The position numbers and the translations under genes were made by a program. Of a stretch of 64,000 nt of DNA, positions 7,936-19,522 are shown one piece after another (positions within the stretch are counted from its first letter, which is position 1; each line of letters starts with the position of its first letter). Origin of the DNA: Streptomyces sp. GQFP (GTDB lineage Bacteria; Actinomycetota; Actinomycetes; Streptomycetales; Streptomycetaceae); assembly GCF_021545335.1 (NCBI RefSeq), contig NZ_CP089312.1:2232001-2296000 (forward strand), written 5' to 3'. The notes beneath the pieces are model-generated. The model did no database searches. It had not been told where the DNA came from and saw only the letters and a program-made list of their open reading frames with translations.

Positions 7936-9528
7936 CTAAACAGCCCCCGCCCCCGTGAGCGACCGCACCTCGGTCTCCGCGTGCTTGGCCGCGTCCGGCT
8001 CCTCCGCGGAGGTGACCGTGCCGAGCCAGCCCGCGAGGAATCCCAGCGGGATCGAGACGAGCCCCGGGTTCTGCAGCGGGAAGTACTGGAAGTCCACGCC
8101 GGGGAACAGCGATTCGGGGCTGCCCGACACCACGGGCGACAGCAGCACGAGGACGACCGACGGAACCAGCCCCCCGTACACCGACCACACCGCGCCCCGG
8201 GTCGTGAAGCCGCCCCAGAACAGCGAGTAGAGCAGCACCGGCAGATTCGCGGACGCCGCGACCGCGAAGGCGAGGCCCACCAGGAAGGCGACGTTCAGGT
8301 CGCGGGCGAGCAGGCCGAGGGCGATCGCGACCACACCGATGCCGACCGCGGCGGTGCGTGCCACGGCCACCTCGCTGTGGGGCTTGGCACGCGGGCGACG
8401 CAGCGACGAGTACAGGTCGTGGGCGACGGACGCCGAGGAGGCGAGCGTGATGCCGGCGACCACCGCGAGAATCGTTGCGAAGGCGATGGCGGCGACGATC
8501 GCGAACAGAACCGTTCCGCCTGTGGAGTCAGCGCCACCGCCCAGGTCGAGGGCCAGCAGTGGCACCGCCGTGTTCCCGGCGGCGTTCGACCCGCGGACCG
8601 CCTCGGGTCCCACGATCGCCGCCGCACCGAAGCCGAGGACGATCGTCATCAGATAGAAACCGCCGATGAGCCCGATCGACCAGACGACCGAACGGCGGGC
8701 AGCACGGGCGGTCGGCACGGTGTAGAAGCGGGACAGGATGTGCGGCAGCCCGGCCGTACCCAGGACGAGTGCCAGCCCCAGGCTGATGAAGTCGAAACGC
8801 GAGGTCCAGTCACCGCCGTACCTCAGCCCGGGGGCGAGGAACGCGTCACCGTGACCGCTGCGATCGGCCGCCGTGCGCAGCAGCTGGTCGAAGTCGCCGT
8901 GGAACCGCACCAGCACCAGCACGGTCAGCGCGACCGCCCCGCCCATCAGCAGGACCGCCTTGACGATCTGGATCCACGTAGTGGCCCGCATCCCTCCCAA
9001 CGACACATAGATCACCATGAGCGCGCCGACCGCGATGACCGTCCAGGACTGCGCCGCCTCGCTCGTCCCGCCCAGCAGCAGCGCGACCAGGCTGCCCGCC
9101 CCGACCATTTGCGCCACCAAATACAGAACGGACACGGTGACCGAAGAAGTTCCCGCCGCGATCCGTACAGGTCGCTCCCGCATCCGCGAGGCGACGACGT
9201 CGGCCAGGGTGAACCGCCCGCAGTTGCGCACCAGTTCGGCAACGAGGAACAGCACGACGAGCCAGGCCACCAGGAAGCCCACCGAGTACAGCAGTCCGTC
9301 GTAGCCGAAGAGGGCGATGAGGCCGGAGATGCCGAGGAAGGAGGCGGCCGACATGTAGTCGCCCGCGATGGCAAAACCATTCTCCATCGGGGAGAACAGC
9401 CGACCGCCCGCGTAGAACTCCTCCGCCGAACCCTGCCGGTGCCGGCTCACCCAGGTGGTGATGGCCAGGGTGACGGCGACGAACGCGCTGAACAGCACCA
9501 ACGCCAGCATCTGGTGATCACCTGTCAC
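7936..9528 (-). CDS. sodium:solute symporter, cation/acetate symporter (ActP) type
   Basis: This 530-residue polytopic membrane protein has about 13 hydrophobic segments. It carries the SSS-family signature around EEFYAGGRLFSPMENGFAIAGDYMSAASFLG near the N-terminus and GTAGLPHILSRFYTV in the middle, both characteristic of ActP-type monocarboxylate/Na+ transporters. It overlaps the upstream DUF485 gene by four bases; DUF485-ActP pairs are a recurrent operon. Import of acetate or another short carboxylate would feed acetyl-CoA to citrate synthases such as those nearby. The substrate is inferred from family only. Confidence 0.88.
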   Translation of the reverse strand: MTGDHQMLALVLFSAFVAVTLAITTWVSRHRQGSAEEFYAGGRLFSPMENGFAIAGDYMSAASFLGISGLIALFGYDGLLYSVGFLVAWLVVLFLVAELVRNCGRFTLADVVASRMRERPVRIAAGTSSVTVSVLYLVAQMVGAGSLVALLLGGTSEAAQSWTVIAVGALMVIYVSLGGMRATTWIQIVKAVLLMGGAVALTVLVLVRFHGDFDQLLRTAADRSGHGDAFLAPGLRYGGDWTSRFDFISLGLALVLGTAGLPHILSRFYTVPTARAARRSVVWSIGLIGGFYLMTIVLGFGAAAIVGPEAVRGSNAAGNTAVPLLALDLGGGADSTGGTVLFAIVAAIAFATILAVVAGITLASSASVAHDLYSSLRRPRAKPHSEVAVARTAAVGIGVVAIALGLLARDLNVAFLVGLAFAVAASANLPVLLYSLFWGGFTTRGAVWSVYGGLVPSVVLVLLSPVVSGSPESLFPGVDFQYFPLQNPGLVSIPLGFLAGWLGTVTSAEEPDAAKHAETEVRSLTGAGAV

Positions 9529-10091
9529 GATCCACCGCCCCTGAGGCCCCGCGTCAGTTCCTGGGTGTCCCAGCGCAGATCGAGCGCGGCCCGGTCCCTG
9601 CGCAGCCGTGCGTGGCGGGCGTACGCCCAGGTGAACAGGAACGTCGTGAGGAACTGTCCGAGTCCCGCCAGCATCGCCACGTTCACCGCGCCCGCCACGG
9701 GCCGGGCCATGAATCCGGGTGCCATGGTCGCCGTCACGACATAGCCGACGTACCAGGAGAAGAAGACGGCGACACCGGGGATCACGAACCTCCGGTACCG
9801 GCCTCGCACCTCCTGGAAGGCCGCGCTGCGCTGCACCTCCAGATAGACGTCGGCCGCGCCGCCGCCCCGGCGCTCCTGTTCCCGGCGCGCGGGCGGGACG
9901 ACGGTGGCGGGCGCGCCCGTGCCGTCCAACTCGCCCCAGCCGGAGGCGAGCGCGTCGTACCAGGGGTCCTCGAACCGCGTGTCCCCGCTCACCCCCGCGT
10001 GGGTGGGGACGACGTCACGACGTGCGTGGGTCTCGGCCGAACTCTCAGGGCCGCCCCCGCGTCTGCGCGGACGGCCGGTGCTTGACTGCAT
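9525..10091 (-). CDS. DUF485 membrane protein paired with the symporter
   Basis: This 188-residue protein has a charged, low-complexity N-terminal half and a C-terminal DUF485 domain. That domain has YRRFVIPGVAVFFSWYVGYV as the first membrane segment and NVAMLAGLGQFLTTFLFTWAYARHARLRRD as the second. Small DUF485 (YjcH-like) proteins usually precede ActP and are thought to assist it. ATG 10091 is chosen over a TTG two codons earlier; no strong ribosome site is seen for either. The N-terminal extension of about 95 residues is longer than in typical DUF485 proteins. Confidence 0.8.
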   Translation of the reverse strand: MQSSTGRPRRRGGGPESSAETHARRDVVPTHAGVSGDTRFEDPWYDALASGWGELDGTGAPATVVPPARREQERRGGGAADVYLEVQRSAAFQEVRGRYRRFVIPGVAVFFSWYVGYVVTATMAPGFMARPVAGAVNVAMLAGLGQFLTTFLFTWAYARHARLRRDRAALDLRWDTQELTRGLRGGGS

Positions 10092-10182
10092 GCCCAAGGA
10101 TGGACAGAACGGGAAGATCCCCGACTCTTCTTCTCCATGGGCTTCACCCCATTAGGTGATTCATCCCGTGAGATCGGTTCGA

Positions 10183-10224
10183 GGTGGGTCGGGCGCACGC
10201 CCCGGGGTGTACACCCGACCCACC
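10183..10224 (-). terminator. parE terminator hairpin
   Basis: GGTGGGTCGGG (10183-10193) pairs perfectly with CCCGACCCACC (10214-10224), an 11-base stem starting five bases past the parE stop codon. Confidence 0.75.
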
Positions 10225-10228
10225 GCGG

Positions 10229-12349
<2,121 letters not shown>

Positions 12350-12800
12350 GCGGTTCGCTCCTCGCTGAATTTCAATTGGTGCCCTGATGGGTAAGGGCCC
12401 GGCTTCGGTTGCCGCTCAGAGGGTACCGAGGCCTGGTAGAGCCGATGTAACGCCACCCTCGTCATGAACTCACACTATTCCAGCGTCGCATGCTTGTTCG
12501 ATCCCTCGATGGAGTGAAGTACATATCACGTTCCCTTCCAGGCATGAACCATTTAGGCTCCGGGCACGTCCTCATGAACAACCGGCAACCCAGCCGGGGG
12601 ACCCACACACCGACAGACGACAGACAGCGCGAACCCGTACAGACACGAAGACACGCAATACGGCACATTCGCCGCCAACCGGCAGCTGACAGCCGCTTCG
12701 AAAAGATTTTTTTCGAGGAAGAGCCGCGAGCGGGAACGTTTTCGGCCTGGTTGGATGTTGACCCTGGTACGACAGCTCGTCGAGCTAGAGAAGAGGCGAC
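12350..12800. other. 451-base divergent intergenic region, no gene seen
   Basis: This lies between parE and the small zinc-ribbon gene and must hold promoters for both. It contains an A/T-rich patch near 12698-12716 that is unusual for this genome. No reliable -35/-10 pair, no RNA gene and no convincing open frame with Streptomyces codon bias was found. Confidence 0.5.
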
Positions 12801-13031
12801 GTGACTACTGTTCTGACCCCCGCGAGCCCGCTGACGGCCGCTGATCGCTGCGACCGCTGCGGCGCCCAGGCATACCTTCGCGTTGTCTTGGCGAGCGGCG
12901 GAGAACTGCTCTTCTGCGCCCACCACGGCCGCAAGTTCGAGCCGGAACTCAAGAAGATCGCCGCTGAGATACAGGACGAGACGGAGCGCCTGACGACCGT
13001 TCCGGCCAGCTCCAACGAAGAAGAACGCTGA
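12801..13031 (+). CDS. DUF7455-like small zinc-ribbon protein
   Basis: This 76-residue protein contains CDRCGAQAY and, about 20 residues on, FCAHHGRKF. The Cys/Cys/Cys/His spacing suggests a single zinc ribbon. It matches the small DUF7455-type proteins conserved next to hrdB/parE in actinobacteria; their function is unknown. The start is GTG with GAAGAGGCGAC just upstream. A strong hairpin follows 48 bases past the stop. Confidence 0.75.
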   Translation: MTTVLTPASPLTAADRCDRCGAQAYLRVVLASGGELLFCAHHGRKFEPELKKIAAEIQDETERLTTVPASSNEEER

Positions 13032-13078
13032 TACTGCGCTTCGACGACGAGCCAGCTCCGGCCCAGGCCGGTTGATCC

Positions 13079-13112
13079 GGGCGGCCACTCCTGCACCCAG
13101 GAGTGGCCGCCC
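13079..13112. terminator. strong hairpin terminator after the zinc-ribbon gene
   Basis: GGGCGGCCACTCCTG (13079-13093) pairs perfectly with CAGGAGTGGCCGCCC (13098-13112), a 15-base stem with a 4-base loop. It terminates the upstream plus-strand gene and could also stop minus-strand readthrough from the trypsin gene. Confidence 0.8.
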
Positions 13113-13213
13113 GCTTCACGCAAGCTCGCTCACGGACCGCGAGACGACCGTTACAGCGTCGTCGCGCCCCAGCCGCGCCCCAAGAGACCCCTCAGGCCGC
13201 CGCCCACGGGGCC

Positions 13214-14080
13214 TCAGGCGCCGCCACCGGCAGTGGTGGCGGTGTTCCACCCCATCGTCCGTACGACGTCGGAGACCCGCGTGTAGACGCCCGGGCTCCC
13301 GGGCCGTCCGCAGCCGCTGCCCCAGGACACCAGCCCGACCAGCCGCCCCTGGGCGACCAGCGGCCCTCCGCTGTCCCCCTGACAGGCGTCCGGCCCCCCT
13401 GCGGCCTCGCCGGCACACACCATGCTGTCGGCCTTGTAGGTGCCGTCGGCGCTGCCCGGATAGGCCCGCTCACAGAGTGCGTCGGCGAGCACATGCACGC
13501 GTGCGGCCCGCAGACCGCGCGCGTAGTCAGCGCCGCCCGTGATGTCGCCCCAGCCGTAGACCGTGGCGTTCGTCCCGGGCTCGTAGGCCGGGTCACCAGC
13601 AGCCGCCATCCCGATGACCGAGGTCTGCGGGAGCGCCTCGGCGAGGGTGAGCACGGCGAAGTCCCCGGCGTTGCTGGTCTTGTCGTAGCCCGGGTTGACC
13701 CAGGTGTCGCGGACCGCGATCTCCTTGCCCTGAGCCGACGTGAGTTCGGTACGCCCGGTGATGACCTTCAGGTCCTGAACGCGGTCGGGCGGCCCCCCGA
13801 GGACGTCCGCGCCCATGCAGTGGGCCGCCGTCAGTACGGTGGTCCGGCCGACGGCCACGCCGCCGCAGAACTGTCCGGCCCGCGTACCCCCGAACCGGTC
13901 ACGGCTGGACAGGGCCACCGTCCACGGGCCCTCGGACACGTCGACCGGGAATCCGCCGACGACAACGCTGTCGGCGGCGACAGGGGCGGCTGACGCCAGC
14001 GGTATCACGCCCGCCGAGGCCGCCAGGACCAGCGACCGGGTCAGCGCCCGGGACAGGGCCCGGACAATGGGACGACGCAT
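13214..14080 (-). CDS. secreted trypsin-like serine protease (S1 family)
   Basis: This 288-residue protein has an N-terminal signal peptide: arginines, then a hydrophobic stretch ending near APVAADS. The mature enzyme begins near VVVGGFPVDVSEGPW. The triad is visible: His in LTAAHCMG, Asp in NAGDFAVLTL, Ser in CQGDSGGPLV. Asp about six residues before the Ser (GPDACQGDSGG) predicts trypsin-like Arg/Lys specificity. It is secreted and probably self-activated or activated by another protease. It stands alone, upstream of neither hrdB nor any operon partner. Confidence 0.9.
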   Translation of the reverse strand: MRRPIVRALSRALTRSLVLAASAGVIPLASAAPVAADSVVVGGFPVDVSEGPWTVALSSRDRFGGTRAGQFCGGVAVGRTTVLTAAHCMGADVLGGPPDRVQDLKVITGRTELTSAQGKEIAVRDTWVNPGYDKTSNAGDFAVLTLAEALPQTSVIGMAAAGDPAYEPGTNATVYGWGDITGGADYARGLRAARVHVLADALCERAYPGSADGTYKADSMVCAGEAAGGPDACQGDSGGPLVAQGRLVGLVSWGSGCGRPGSPGVYTRVSDVVRTMGWNTATTAGGGA

Positions 14081-14252
14081 GCGCGCTCCTCACTCTGGGA
14101 TGATCACGAGAAACCCAGAGTGATCCAACCCGCCCCGCCCCGCACGCGCGGGCCACGAAAGAGGGACGCCGTCGGCTGAAGCCCGCGCTCCGCACGCGCC
14201 GGGCCGCACTCCCCGCACGCCGGTGCGACGACCCGCGTCCGGACAGCACGAA

Positions 14253-14282
14253 GGCCCGGCTCCCGTCGAGGGAGGCCGGGCC
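14253..14282 (-). terminator. hrdB terminator hairpin
   Basis: GGCCCGGC (14253-14260) pairs with GCCGGGCC (14275-14282), extended by TCCC/GGGA with one bulged base. It lies about 20 bases past the hrdB stop. Confidence 0.75.
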
Positions 14283-14304
14283 TTTCGTGTCGTACGACCG
14301 CGAC

Positions 14305-15840
14305 CTAGTCGAGGTAGTCGCGCAGGACCTGCGAACGCGACGGGTGGCGCAGCTTCGACATGGTCTTGGACTCGATCTGGCGGATGCGCTCACGGGTGAC
14401 CCCGTACACCTTGCCGATCTCGTCGAGGGTCTTCGGCTGACCGTCGGTGAGACCGAAGCGCATCGAGACGACGCCCGCCTCGCGCTCGGACAGCGTGTCC
14501 AGGACCGAGTGCAGCTGCTCCTGGAGGAGCGTGAAGCTGACCGCGTCGGCCGGGACGACCGCTTCGGAGTCCTCGATGAGGTCACCGAACTCGCTGTCGC
14601 CGTCCTCACCCAGGGGGGTGTGGAGGGAGATCGGCTCGCGGCCGTACTTCTGGACCTCGATGACCTTCTCGGGGGTCATGTCGAGTTCCTTGGCCAGCTC
14701 CTCCGGGGTGGGCTCGCGGCCCAGGTCCTGGAGCATCTGGCGCTGCACGCGCGCGAGCTTGTTGATGACCTCGACCATGTGCACCGGGATACGGATGGTG
14801 CGGGCCTGGTCGGCCATGGCGCGGGTGATCGCCTGACGGATCCACCAGGTGGCGTACGTGGAGAACTTGTAGCCCTTGGTGTAGTCGAACTTCTCGACCG
14901 CGCGGATCAGACCGAGGTTGCCCTCCTGGATGAGGTCCAGGAAGAGCATGCCGCGGCCGGTGTAGCGCTTGGCCAGGGAGACCACCAGACGGAGGTTGGC
15001 CTCCAGGAGGTGGTTCTTGGCGCGGCGGCCGTCCTCGGCGATGATCTCCAGCTCGCGCTTGAGCTTGGGGGCGAGCTTGTCGGCGTTGGACAGCTTGTCC
15101 TCGGCGAACAGACCGGCCTCGATGCGCTTGGCGAGCTCGACCTCCTGCTCGGCGTTGAGCAGCGGGACCTTGCCGATCTGCTTGAGGTAGTCCTTGACCG
15201 GGTCGGCGGTGGCACCGGCGACGGCGACCTGCTGGGCCGGCGCGTCGTCCTCGTCGTCGTCGGAGAGGACGAAGCCCTTGTTCTCGGCCCCTTCCTCTTC
15301 CTCTTCACCGGGCTTGACGTCCTCGAGGACCTCGTCCTCGGCGACCTCGGCGTCGTCCTTGCCGGCGGTCGTCTTCTTGGCCGCCGTCTTCTTGGCGACG
15401 GTCTTCTTCGCGACCGCCTTCTTGGCGGTCGTCGTCTTCTTGGCTGCGGCCTTCTTCACAGGCGCCTCGTCCTCGACGGAGGACTCGGCGGCGGGGGCCG
15501 CCGGGGTGGCGGTGGCGGTGGCCTTCTTCGTGGTCACCGTCTTCGCCGCGACCGTCTTGGTGGCGGTGCGCTTGGCCGGACTCTTCGCTGCGACGCTCTT
15601 TCGGGTGCGCTTTGGCTCCGCGGCACTGACCATCAGCGTCACACCCTCTTCCTCGAGGATCTGGTTGAGGCTGCGCAGTACGTTCTTCCACTGAGTGGCC
15701 GGAATCTGGTCAGCTTCGAAGGCCCGACGCACGTCATCGCCGGCGATCTGCCCCTCAGCCTTTCCCCGCTCGATGAGCGCCATGACAGAGACGGACTCGG
15801 CGATCTCCGGCGGGAGCGTACGGGATGTGCTGGCCGACAC
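14305..15840 (-). CDS. hrdB: principal RNA polymerase sigma factor HrdB
   Basis: This 511-residue group 1 sigma-70 is essential for housekeeping transcription. The N-terminal domain (1-70) is followed by a long Lys/Ala-rich then acidic arm (about 75-190). Region 1.2 has [16 protein letters not shown], region 2 has [17 protein letters not shown] with the -10-reading stretch [20 protein letters not shown], and region 4.2 is [23 protein letters not shown] 15840 is chosen because GAGAGG sits 7 bases upstream and [16 protein letters not shown] is the usual beginning; a TTG two codons earlier is less likely. Confidence 0.97.
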   Translation of the reverse strand: MSASTSRTLPPEIAESVSVMALIERGKAEGQIAGDDVRRAFEADQIPATQWKNVLRSLNQILEEEGVTLMVSAAEPKRTRKSVAAKSPAKRTATKTVAAKTVTTKKATATATPAAPAAESSVEDEAPVKKAAAKKTTTAKKAVAKKTVAKKTAAKKTTAGKDDAEVAEDEVLEDVKPGEEEEEGAENKGFVLSDDDEDDAPAQQVAVAGATADPVKDYLKQIGKVPLLNAEQEVELAKRIEAGLFAEDKLSNADKLAPKLKRELEIIAEDGRRAKNHLLEANLRLVVSLAKRYTGRGMLFLDLIQEGNLGLIRAVEKFDYTKGYKFSTYATWWIRQAITRAMADQARTIRIPVHMVEVINKLARVQRQMLQDLGREPTPEELAKELDMTPEKVIEVQKYGREPISLHTPLGEDGDSEFGDLIEDSEAVVPADAVSFTLLQEQLHSVLDTLSEREAGVVSMRFGLTDGQPKTLDEIGKVYGVTRERIRQIESKTMSKLRHPSRSQVLRDYLD

Positions 15841-16286
15841 GAACAACCTCTCGGAACGTTGGAAAACGGCTTCCGGCCCCGTCCACTACGGACAGGAGCC
15901 GACGACCGCCGACTGGGGATGGGCCGACGGCGCGGGCGGGGGCCGGGAAGATGCACAGCGCCTGGAACGGCGTCTGTATTCCCTCCTCGGCTGCCACCTC
16001 TTAGGTCATCGCGCTGCTTCCACAAGCGTTACGCCCAATCTGCGTGGCCCGAGTCACACCCCGTAAGCGCACAAAAGCGGTCAGATACAGCTAAATATGG
16101 TCAGCTGTGGTGGCGACCCGATCGTTCCGGCCGATCCATGCCCGCGTCGGCAGACACATCGACAGCCAAAACGACAGTCGCATCCACAGCCGTATCACAG
16201 CCGCAGCGGACGCTTCAGGACCGGTCGCCGTCTCTTCGCCCCACCGTCACCGCGCCACCTGCCCGCCCCGTCTCCGCCGCCGGGCC
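15841..16286. other. 446-base hrdB upstream region
   Basis: This must contain the hrdB promoter(s), read leftwards, and ends at the terminator of the FadR-type gene. hrdB in other Streptomyces has housekeeping and SigR promoters; a GGGAAT element occurs on the minus strand around 15980, but its spacing to a GTT is not the canonical one, so no promoter is called. No open frame looks coding. Confidence 0.45.
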
Positions 16287-16323
16287 CCGCCGGGCCCTCT
16301 CGGGATCCGACGGGGCCCGGCGG
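16287..16323 (-). terminator. terminator after the FadR-type gene
   Basis: CCGCCGGGCCC (16287-16297) pairs perfectly with GGGCCCGGCGG (16313-16323), an 11-base all-GC stem with a 15-base loop, about 70 bases past the regulator's stop and upstream of the hrdB promoter region. Confidence 0.75.
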
Positions 16324-16395
16324 TGACGGTTCGCGGGCCGGGCGAAGTTCCGGGAGGGCGACACGGCCCCCGATCGTGCCGCCCTGGGCGCGTGG

Positions 16396-17283
16396 TCAGT
16401 GCTCGCGCGGGGCCGGGACCACGCGCTCCACCTCGGGGTGCACGATGAGGAGCTGCCGCATGGCCGCCTCCGCACCCGCGCCGTCGCCGGCCGCGAGGGC
16501 GTCGGCGATCCGGGCGTGGTGCGCGAGGGACGCTTCGGTGGGCCGGTCACAACCGGTGACCGGACCGCCGGACACCTGGAGGGCGGCGGAGACGATCCCG
16601 GAGAGGTGCTCCAGCATGCGGTTGCCCGCGAGCTGGATGAGCAGCGAGTGGAACTCGGAGTCGGCGCGCGAGAACGTCAGCGCGTCGCCCTGGCTCATGG
16701 CGTGGCCCATGATCTCGACCATGTCCACGATCCTCTGCTGGACGTCCTCGCGCCCGTGCCCGGCGGCTAGACGCGCGGCGAGCGGCTCGATCGTCCAGCG
16801 CAGCTCGCTCAGCTCGCGGCGCTGATCGTCGCGCTGCGGCCCGAAGGCACGCCACTCGATGATGTCGGGGTCAAGGAGGTTCCAGTCGCTGACGGGACGC
16901 ACGCGCGTGCCCACGTTCGGCCGGGCGCTCACCAGGCCCTTGGCCTCCAGGACACGGAGCGACTCACGGACGACGGTGCGGGAGACCTCGAAGCGCTGGC
17001 CGATCTCCTCGGGCACGAGGGGGCGGTCCGCGCCCAGGTCGCCGGAGACGATCATCTGGCCCAGCTGCTGGACGAGTTGACCGTGCAGCCCGCGGCCGCG
17101 GCTGCCCGCGCTGCGGCGGCCGACACGGCCCAGCTCCGGGTCCGCGGCGTCCCAGGAGGGGACTCCGACGCGGTCGGGACCGGGAGCCTCGGCGTAGGGG
17201 TAGCGGTCGAGTTCGCCCGGGCCGACGAGACCGGAGTCTGCGGAGCGGGCGGCGGTCATCATGGTGTGCGCAAGGGTACTCAC
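16396..17283 (-). CDS. FadR/GntR-family transcriptional regulator
   Basis: This protein is about 295 residues. It has a winged helix-turn-helix near residues 70-130 (EEIGQRFEVSRTVVRESLRVLEAKGLV, then RPNVGTRV). A C-terminal FCD effector domain follows (ELRWTIEPLAARLAA, SEFHSLLIQLAGNRML, HHARIADALAAGD), whose histidines typically bind a metal and a carboxylic-acid ligand. Such regulators control sugar-acid or organic-acid catabolism; the ligand is unknown. The start is uncertain: GTG 17283 is chosen, but ATG 17262 is possible and neither has a strong ribosome site. The long unconserved N-terminal extension is notable. Confidence 0.85.
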   Translation of the reverse strand: MSTLAHTMMTAARSADSGLVGPGELDRYPYAEAPGPDRVGVPSWDAADPELGRVGRRSAGSRGRGLHGQLVQQLGQMIVSGDLGADRPLVPEEIGQRFEVSRTVVRESLRVLEAKGLVSARPNVGTRVRPVSDWNLLDPDIIEWRAFGPQRDDQRRELSELRWTIEPLAARLAAGHGREDVQQRIVDMVEIMGHAMSQGDALTFSRADSEFHSLLIQLAGNRMLEHLSGIVSAALQVSGGPVTGCDRPTEASLAHHARIADALAAGDGAGAEAAMRQLLIVHPEVERVVPAPREH

Positions 17284-17445
17284 GGATCTTTTGTCGGCTC
17301 CGTCTCCAACTCCCTTGAGGTCTTTGGTGAAAAGCACACGAAAGGGTGATCGCTCACCCCGTCGCAATTGACGCCTTATCGGAAAGAAATGGGCGTTCCC
17401 CGGGGAGTTGTGCGCAGGGCGGGACCGGAAGGGCGCGGGCGATCG

Positions 17446-19440
17446 TCATCGGACCCTGCTCCGCAGGGTCGTGAGCAGATACGCGCAGAGCAGGGCAGTC
17501 AGCGACAACGCCAGTGCGCCACCGACGGGTTGGGCCATCATCCGCGCCCCGGCGGCCAGGTACCGCTCGCCCCCGAACGGCCACTGGGCCAGGAACAGCT
17601 CCCGCAGCCGCACGGAGAACCCGGCCGCGCTCCGCACGGACGAGCCCTCCAGGACCTTCTGTACGAGGGGCACCACGAGGACGGGTACGGCGACCACCGC
17701 AGCGAGCCCGGCGGTGGTGGACCGGAAGATCCCGGCTGCCAGCACCCCGGCCCACGAGCAGCCGATCACGAGCCCGATCCAACTCGCGGTCAGCGCCAAC
17801 CAGTCCGCGGGAACCTTCGCCAGCTCCTGTCCGTAGACGAGGTAGAGCACTTCGGCGTCGCAGCCCACGGTGAGGAAGGCCAGCAGCAGCCCGGTGGCCC
17901 CGGCGACGAGGAGTTTGGCGGCGAGCAGTCCCAGCCGGCGGGGCACGGTGCCGCGGTCCACCGCCAGGGCGGGGTGGCGGAACTCGTCGCCGAAGGCGAT
18001 GGCGCCGAGCAGCCCGGCGCCGAGTGCCGCGGGCGGCAGCGGCAGCTCCCGCGGCCAGGCGGCCAGCAGGCGGTGCTGCGGGGTGTGCCCGATGCGGGCC
18101 ATGAGTACGGCGACGAGCGCGGACGAGACGAGCACGACGGCCCCGGTCAGAAACCCGGTGCCGACACCGCCGGCCCGGCGCAGCTCGTAGCGGAGGGGGC
18201 GCAGCGGACTCGGGGCGGAGCGGACGGAGATGGGGGGTGGCAGCGGGGGCGGGTTGTCGGGGGCGAGGGCGGCGTCGGAGGAACGCGGGTGGGCGGCCCG
18301 GGGGCGAGTGGGCGCGGATGCCGCCGGGCCGGGGCCATCCGACGGCTCGGAGACACCCACGGCTGTCGCCAAGCGGCCGGGGGGCACGTCCGGCTCGGGG
18401 CCACAGGTCGCAGGGATGACCTCGGTTGACGCGCCGGGGCAGCGCTCGGCAGAGCCGTGCGCCGCGGAGAGTTCCGGGAGCACGGCAGCCCCTTGACGCA
18501 CGGCCGCGTCCTCGGGTGTGACCTCGGCAGCCTTCTCCTCACCCCGGTGGGTCGAGTCGCCGCCGGAGGCCATGTCACCGACCTCGTCGGCGAGTTGGTG
18601 TACGAGGATGCCGTGCCGGAACGCGGTCTCGCCGACGTCCGCGCAGGTACTGCCGTACACGGCGAGCCGGTTGCCGGACTCCCGTACGACCTCCACAGAG
18701 CGATGTGCCGTCCGGGCCTCCTTGGTCAGCAGGGCCGCGAGACGGGTGGCGTGCGGGCTGCGGACGGCGACCCGGGGGCGCAAGCGGGTGCGGGAGAAGT
18801 CCGCGGCCTCCTGGTCGGCGACGACCCGGCCCTGTTCGAGGGTGACGATCCGGTCGGCGGTGCGGGCCGCCTCCTTGGGGTCGGTGGTGGTGAACAGGAC
18901 GGTGCCGCCCTGGGTCGCGTGGGCGCGCAGCATGCCGTGCAGCCAATGGCTTTCGCGGGCGGACAGGCCCTCGGTGAGGGAGTCCAGCACGAGGGTGTGC
19001 GGGTCCGCCAGCAGGGCGCAGGCCAGGCCGAGCCGACGGTCCATGCCGCGCGACAGGGTGCCCAGGCGTTCGTCGCGCAGACTGACGAGGCCGACCACCT
19101 CAAGGACCTCGTCGGCACGGCGGACCGGGACTCCGGCCGCCGCGCACAGCATGCGGAGTTGACCTCGGACCGTGCGCGCGGGGTGCCCCGGCACATCGCC
19201 CAGGAGAACGCCGACCTCACGCGACGGATGGGCGATGCGGTGCAGTGGCCGGCCTCTGAAGTAGGTGATGCCACGGCCCTGTTGGAGTTCGAGCATGAGC
19301 CTGAGCACCGCCGTCTTGCCGGCGCCCGGGGTACCGAGGAGTGTGGTGACGCATCCCGCGCGCGCCTCGAAGGAGACGTCGTCGACGGCGGGGGGAAGCT
19401 CCTTGCGAGGGCTGCTGGTCAGTCCGAAAGCCTGGATCAC
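17446..19440 (-). CDS. ABC ATPase-permease fusion with non-canonical catalytic motifs
   Basis: This protein is about 664 residues. An ABC-type nucleotide-binding domain covers residues about 10-215. A disordered Pro/Ala/Ser-rich linker follows to about 420, then about six hydrophobic segments (TGAVVLVSSALVAVLMARIG to LALSLTALLCAYLLTTL). Walker A is intact (GTPGAGKT). However, the signature reads LSRGM, Walker B is LVLDSLTEG with Ser where the catalytic Glu belongs, the Q-loop position reads GDVPG, and the H-loop reads FTTTD. ATP binding is plausible but hydrolysis may be impaired. Start GTG 19440 is chosen over TTG 19449; neither has a strong ribosome site. The substrate is unknown. Confidence 0.75.
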   Translation of the reverse strand: MIQAFGLTSSPRKELPPAVDDVSFEARAGCVTTLLGTPGAGKTAVLRLMLELQQGRGITYFRGRPLHRIAHPSREVGVLLGDVPGHPARTVRGQLRMLCAAAGVPVRRADEVLEVVGLVSLRDERLGTLSRGMDRRLGLACALLADPHTLVLDSLTEGLSARESHWLHGMLRAHATQGGTVLFTTTDPKEAARTADRIVTLEQGRVVADQEAADFSRTRLRPRVAVRSPHATRLAALLTKEARTAHRSVEVVRESGNRLAVYGSTCADVGETAFRHGILVHQLADEVGDMASGGDSTHRGEEKAAEVTPEDAAVRQGAAVLPELSAAHGSAERCPGASTEVIPATCGPEPDVPPGRLATAVGVSEPSDGPGPAASAPTRPRAAHPRSSDAALAPDNPPPLPPPISVRSAPSPLRPLRYELRRAGGVGTGFLTGAVVLVSSALVAVLMARIGHTPQHRLLAAWPRELPLPPAALGAGLLGAIAFGDEFRHPALAVDRGTVPRRLGLLAAKLLVAGATGLLLAFLTVGCDAEVLYLVYGQELAKVPADWLALTASWIGLVIGCSWAGVLAAGIFRSTTAGLAAVVAVPVLVVPLVQKVLEGSSVRSAAGFSVRLRELFLAQWPFGGERYLAAGARMMAQPVGGALALSLTALLCAYLLTTLRSRVR

Positions 19441-19522
19441 CCGTAGCAAGATAGCGCGTTATGTCCGTTTTATGGGGTGTGGCAGGGCCCATGTACGCAC
19501 GTCTGTCCACGGCGTTCGTGTG

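Noticed and set aside
15960..16000. SigR-type promoter (GGGAAT-N18-GTT) upstream of hrdB
   Set aside because: The GGGAAT is present on the minus strand, but no GTT sits at the required spacing.
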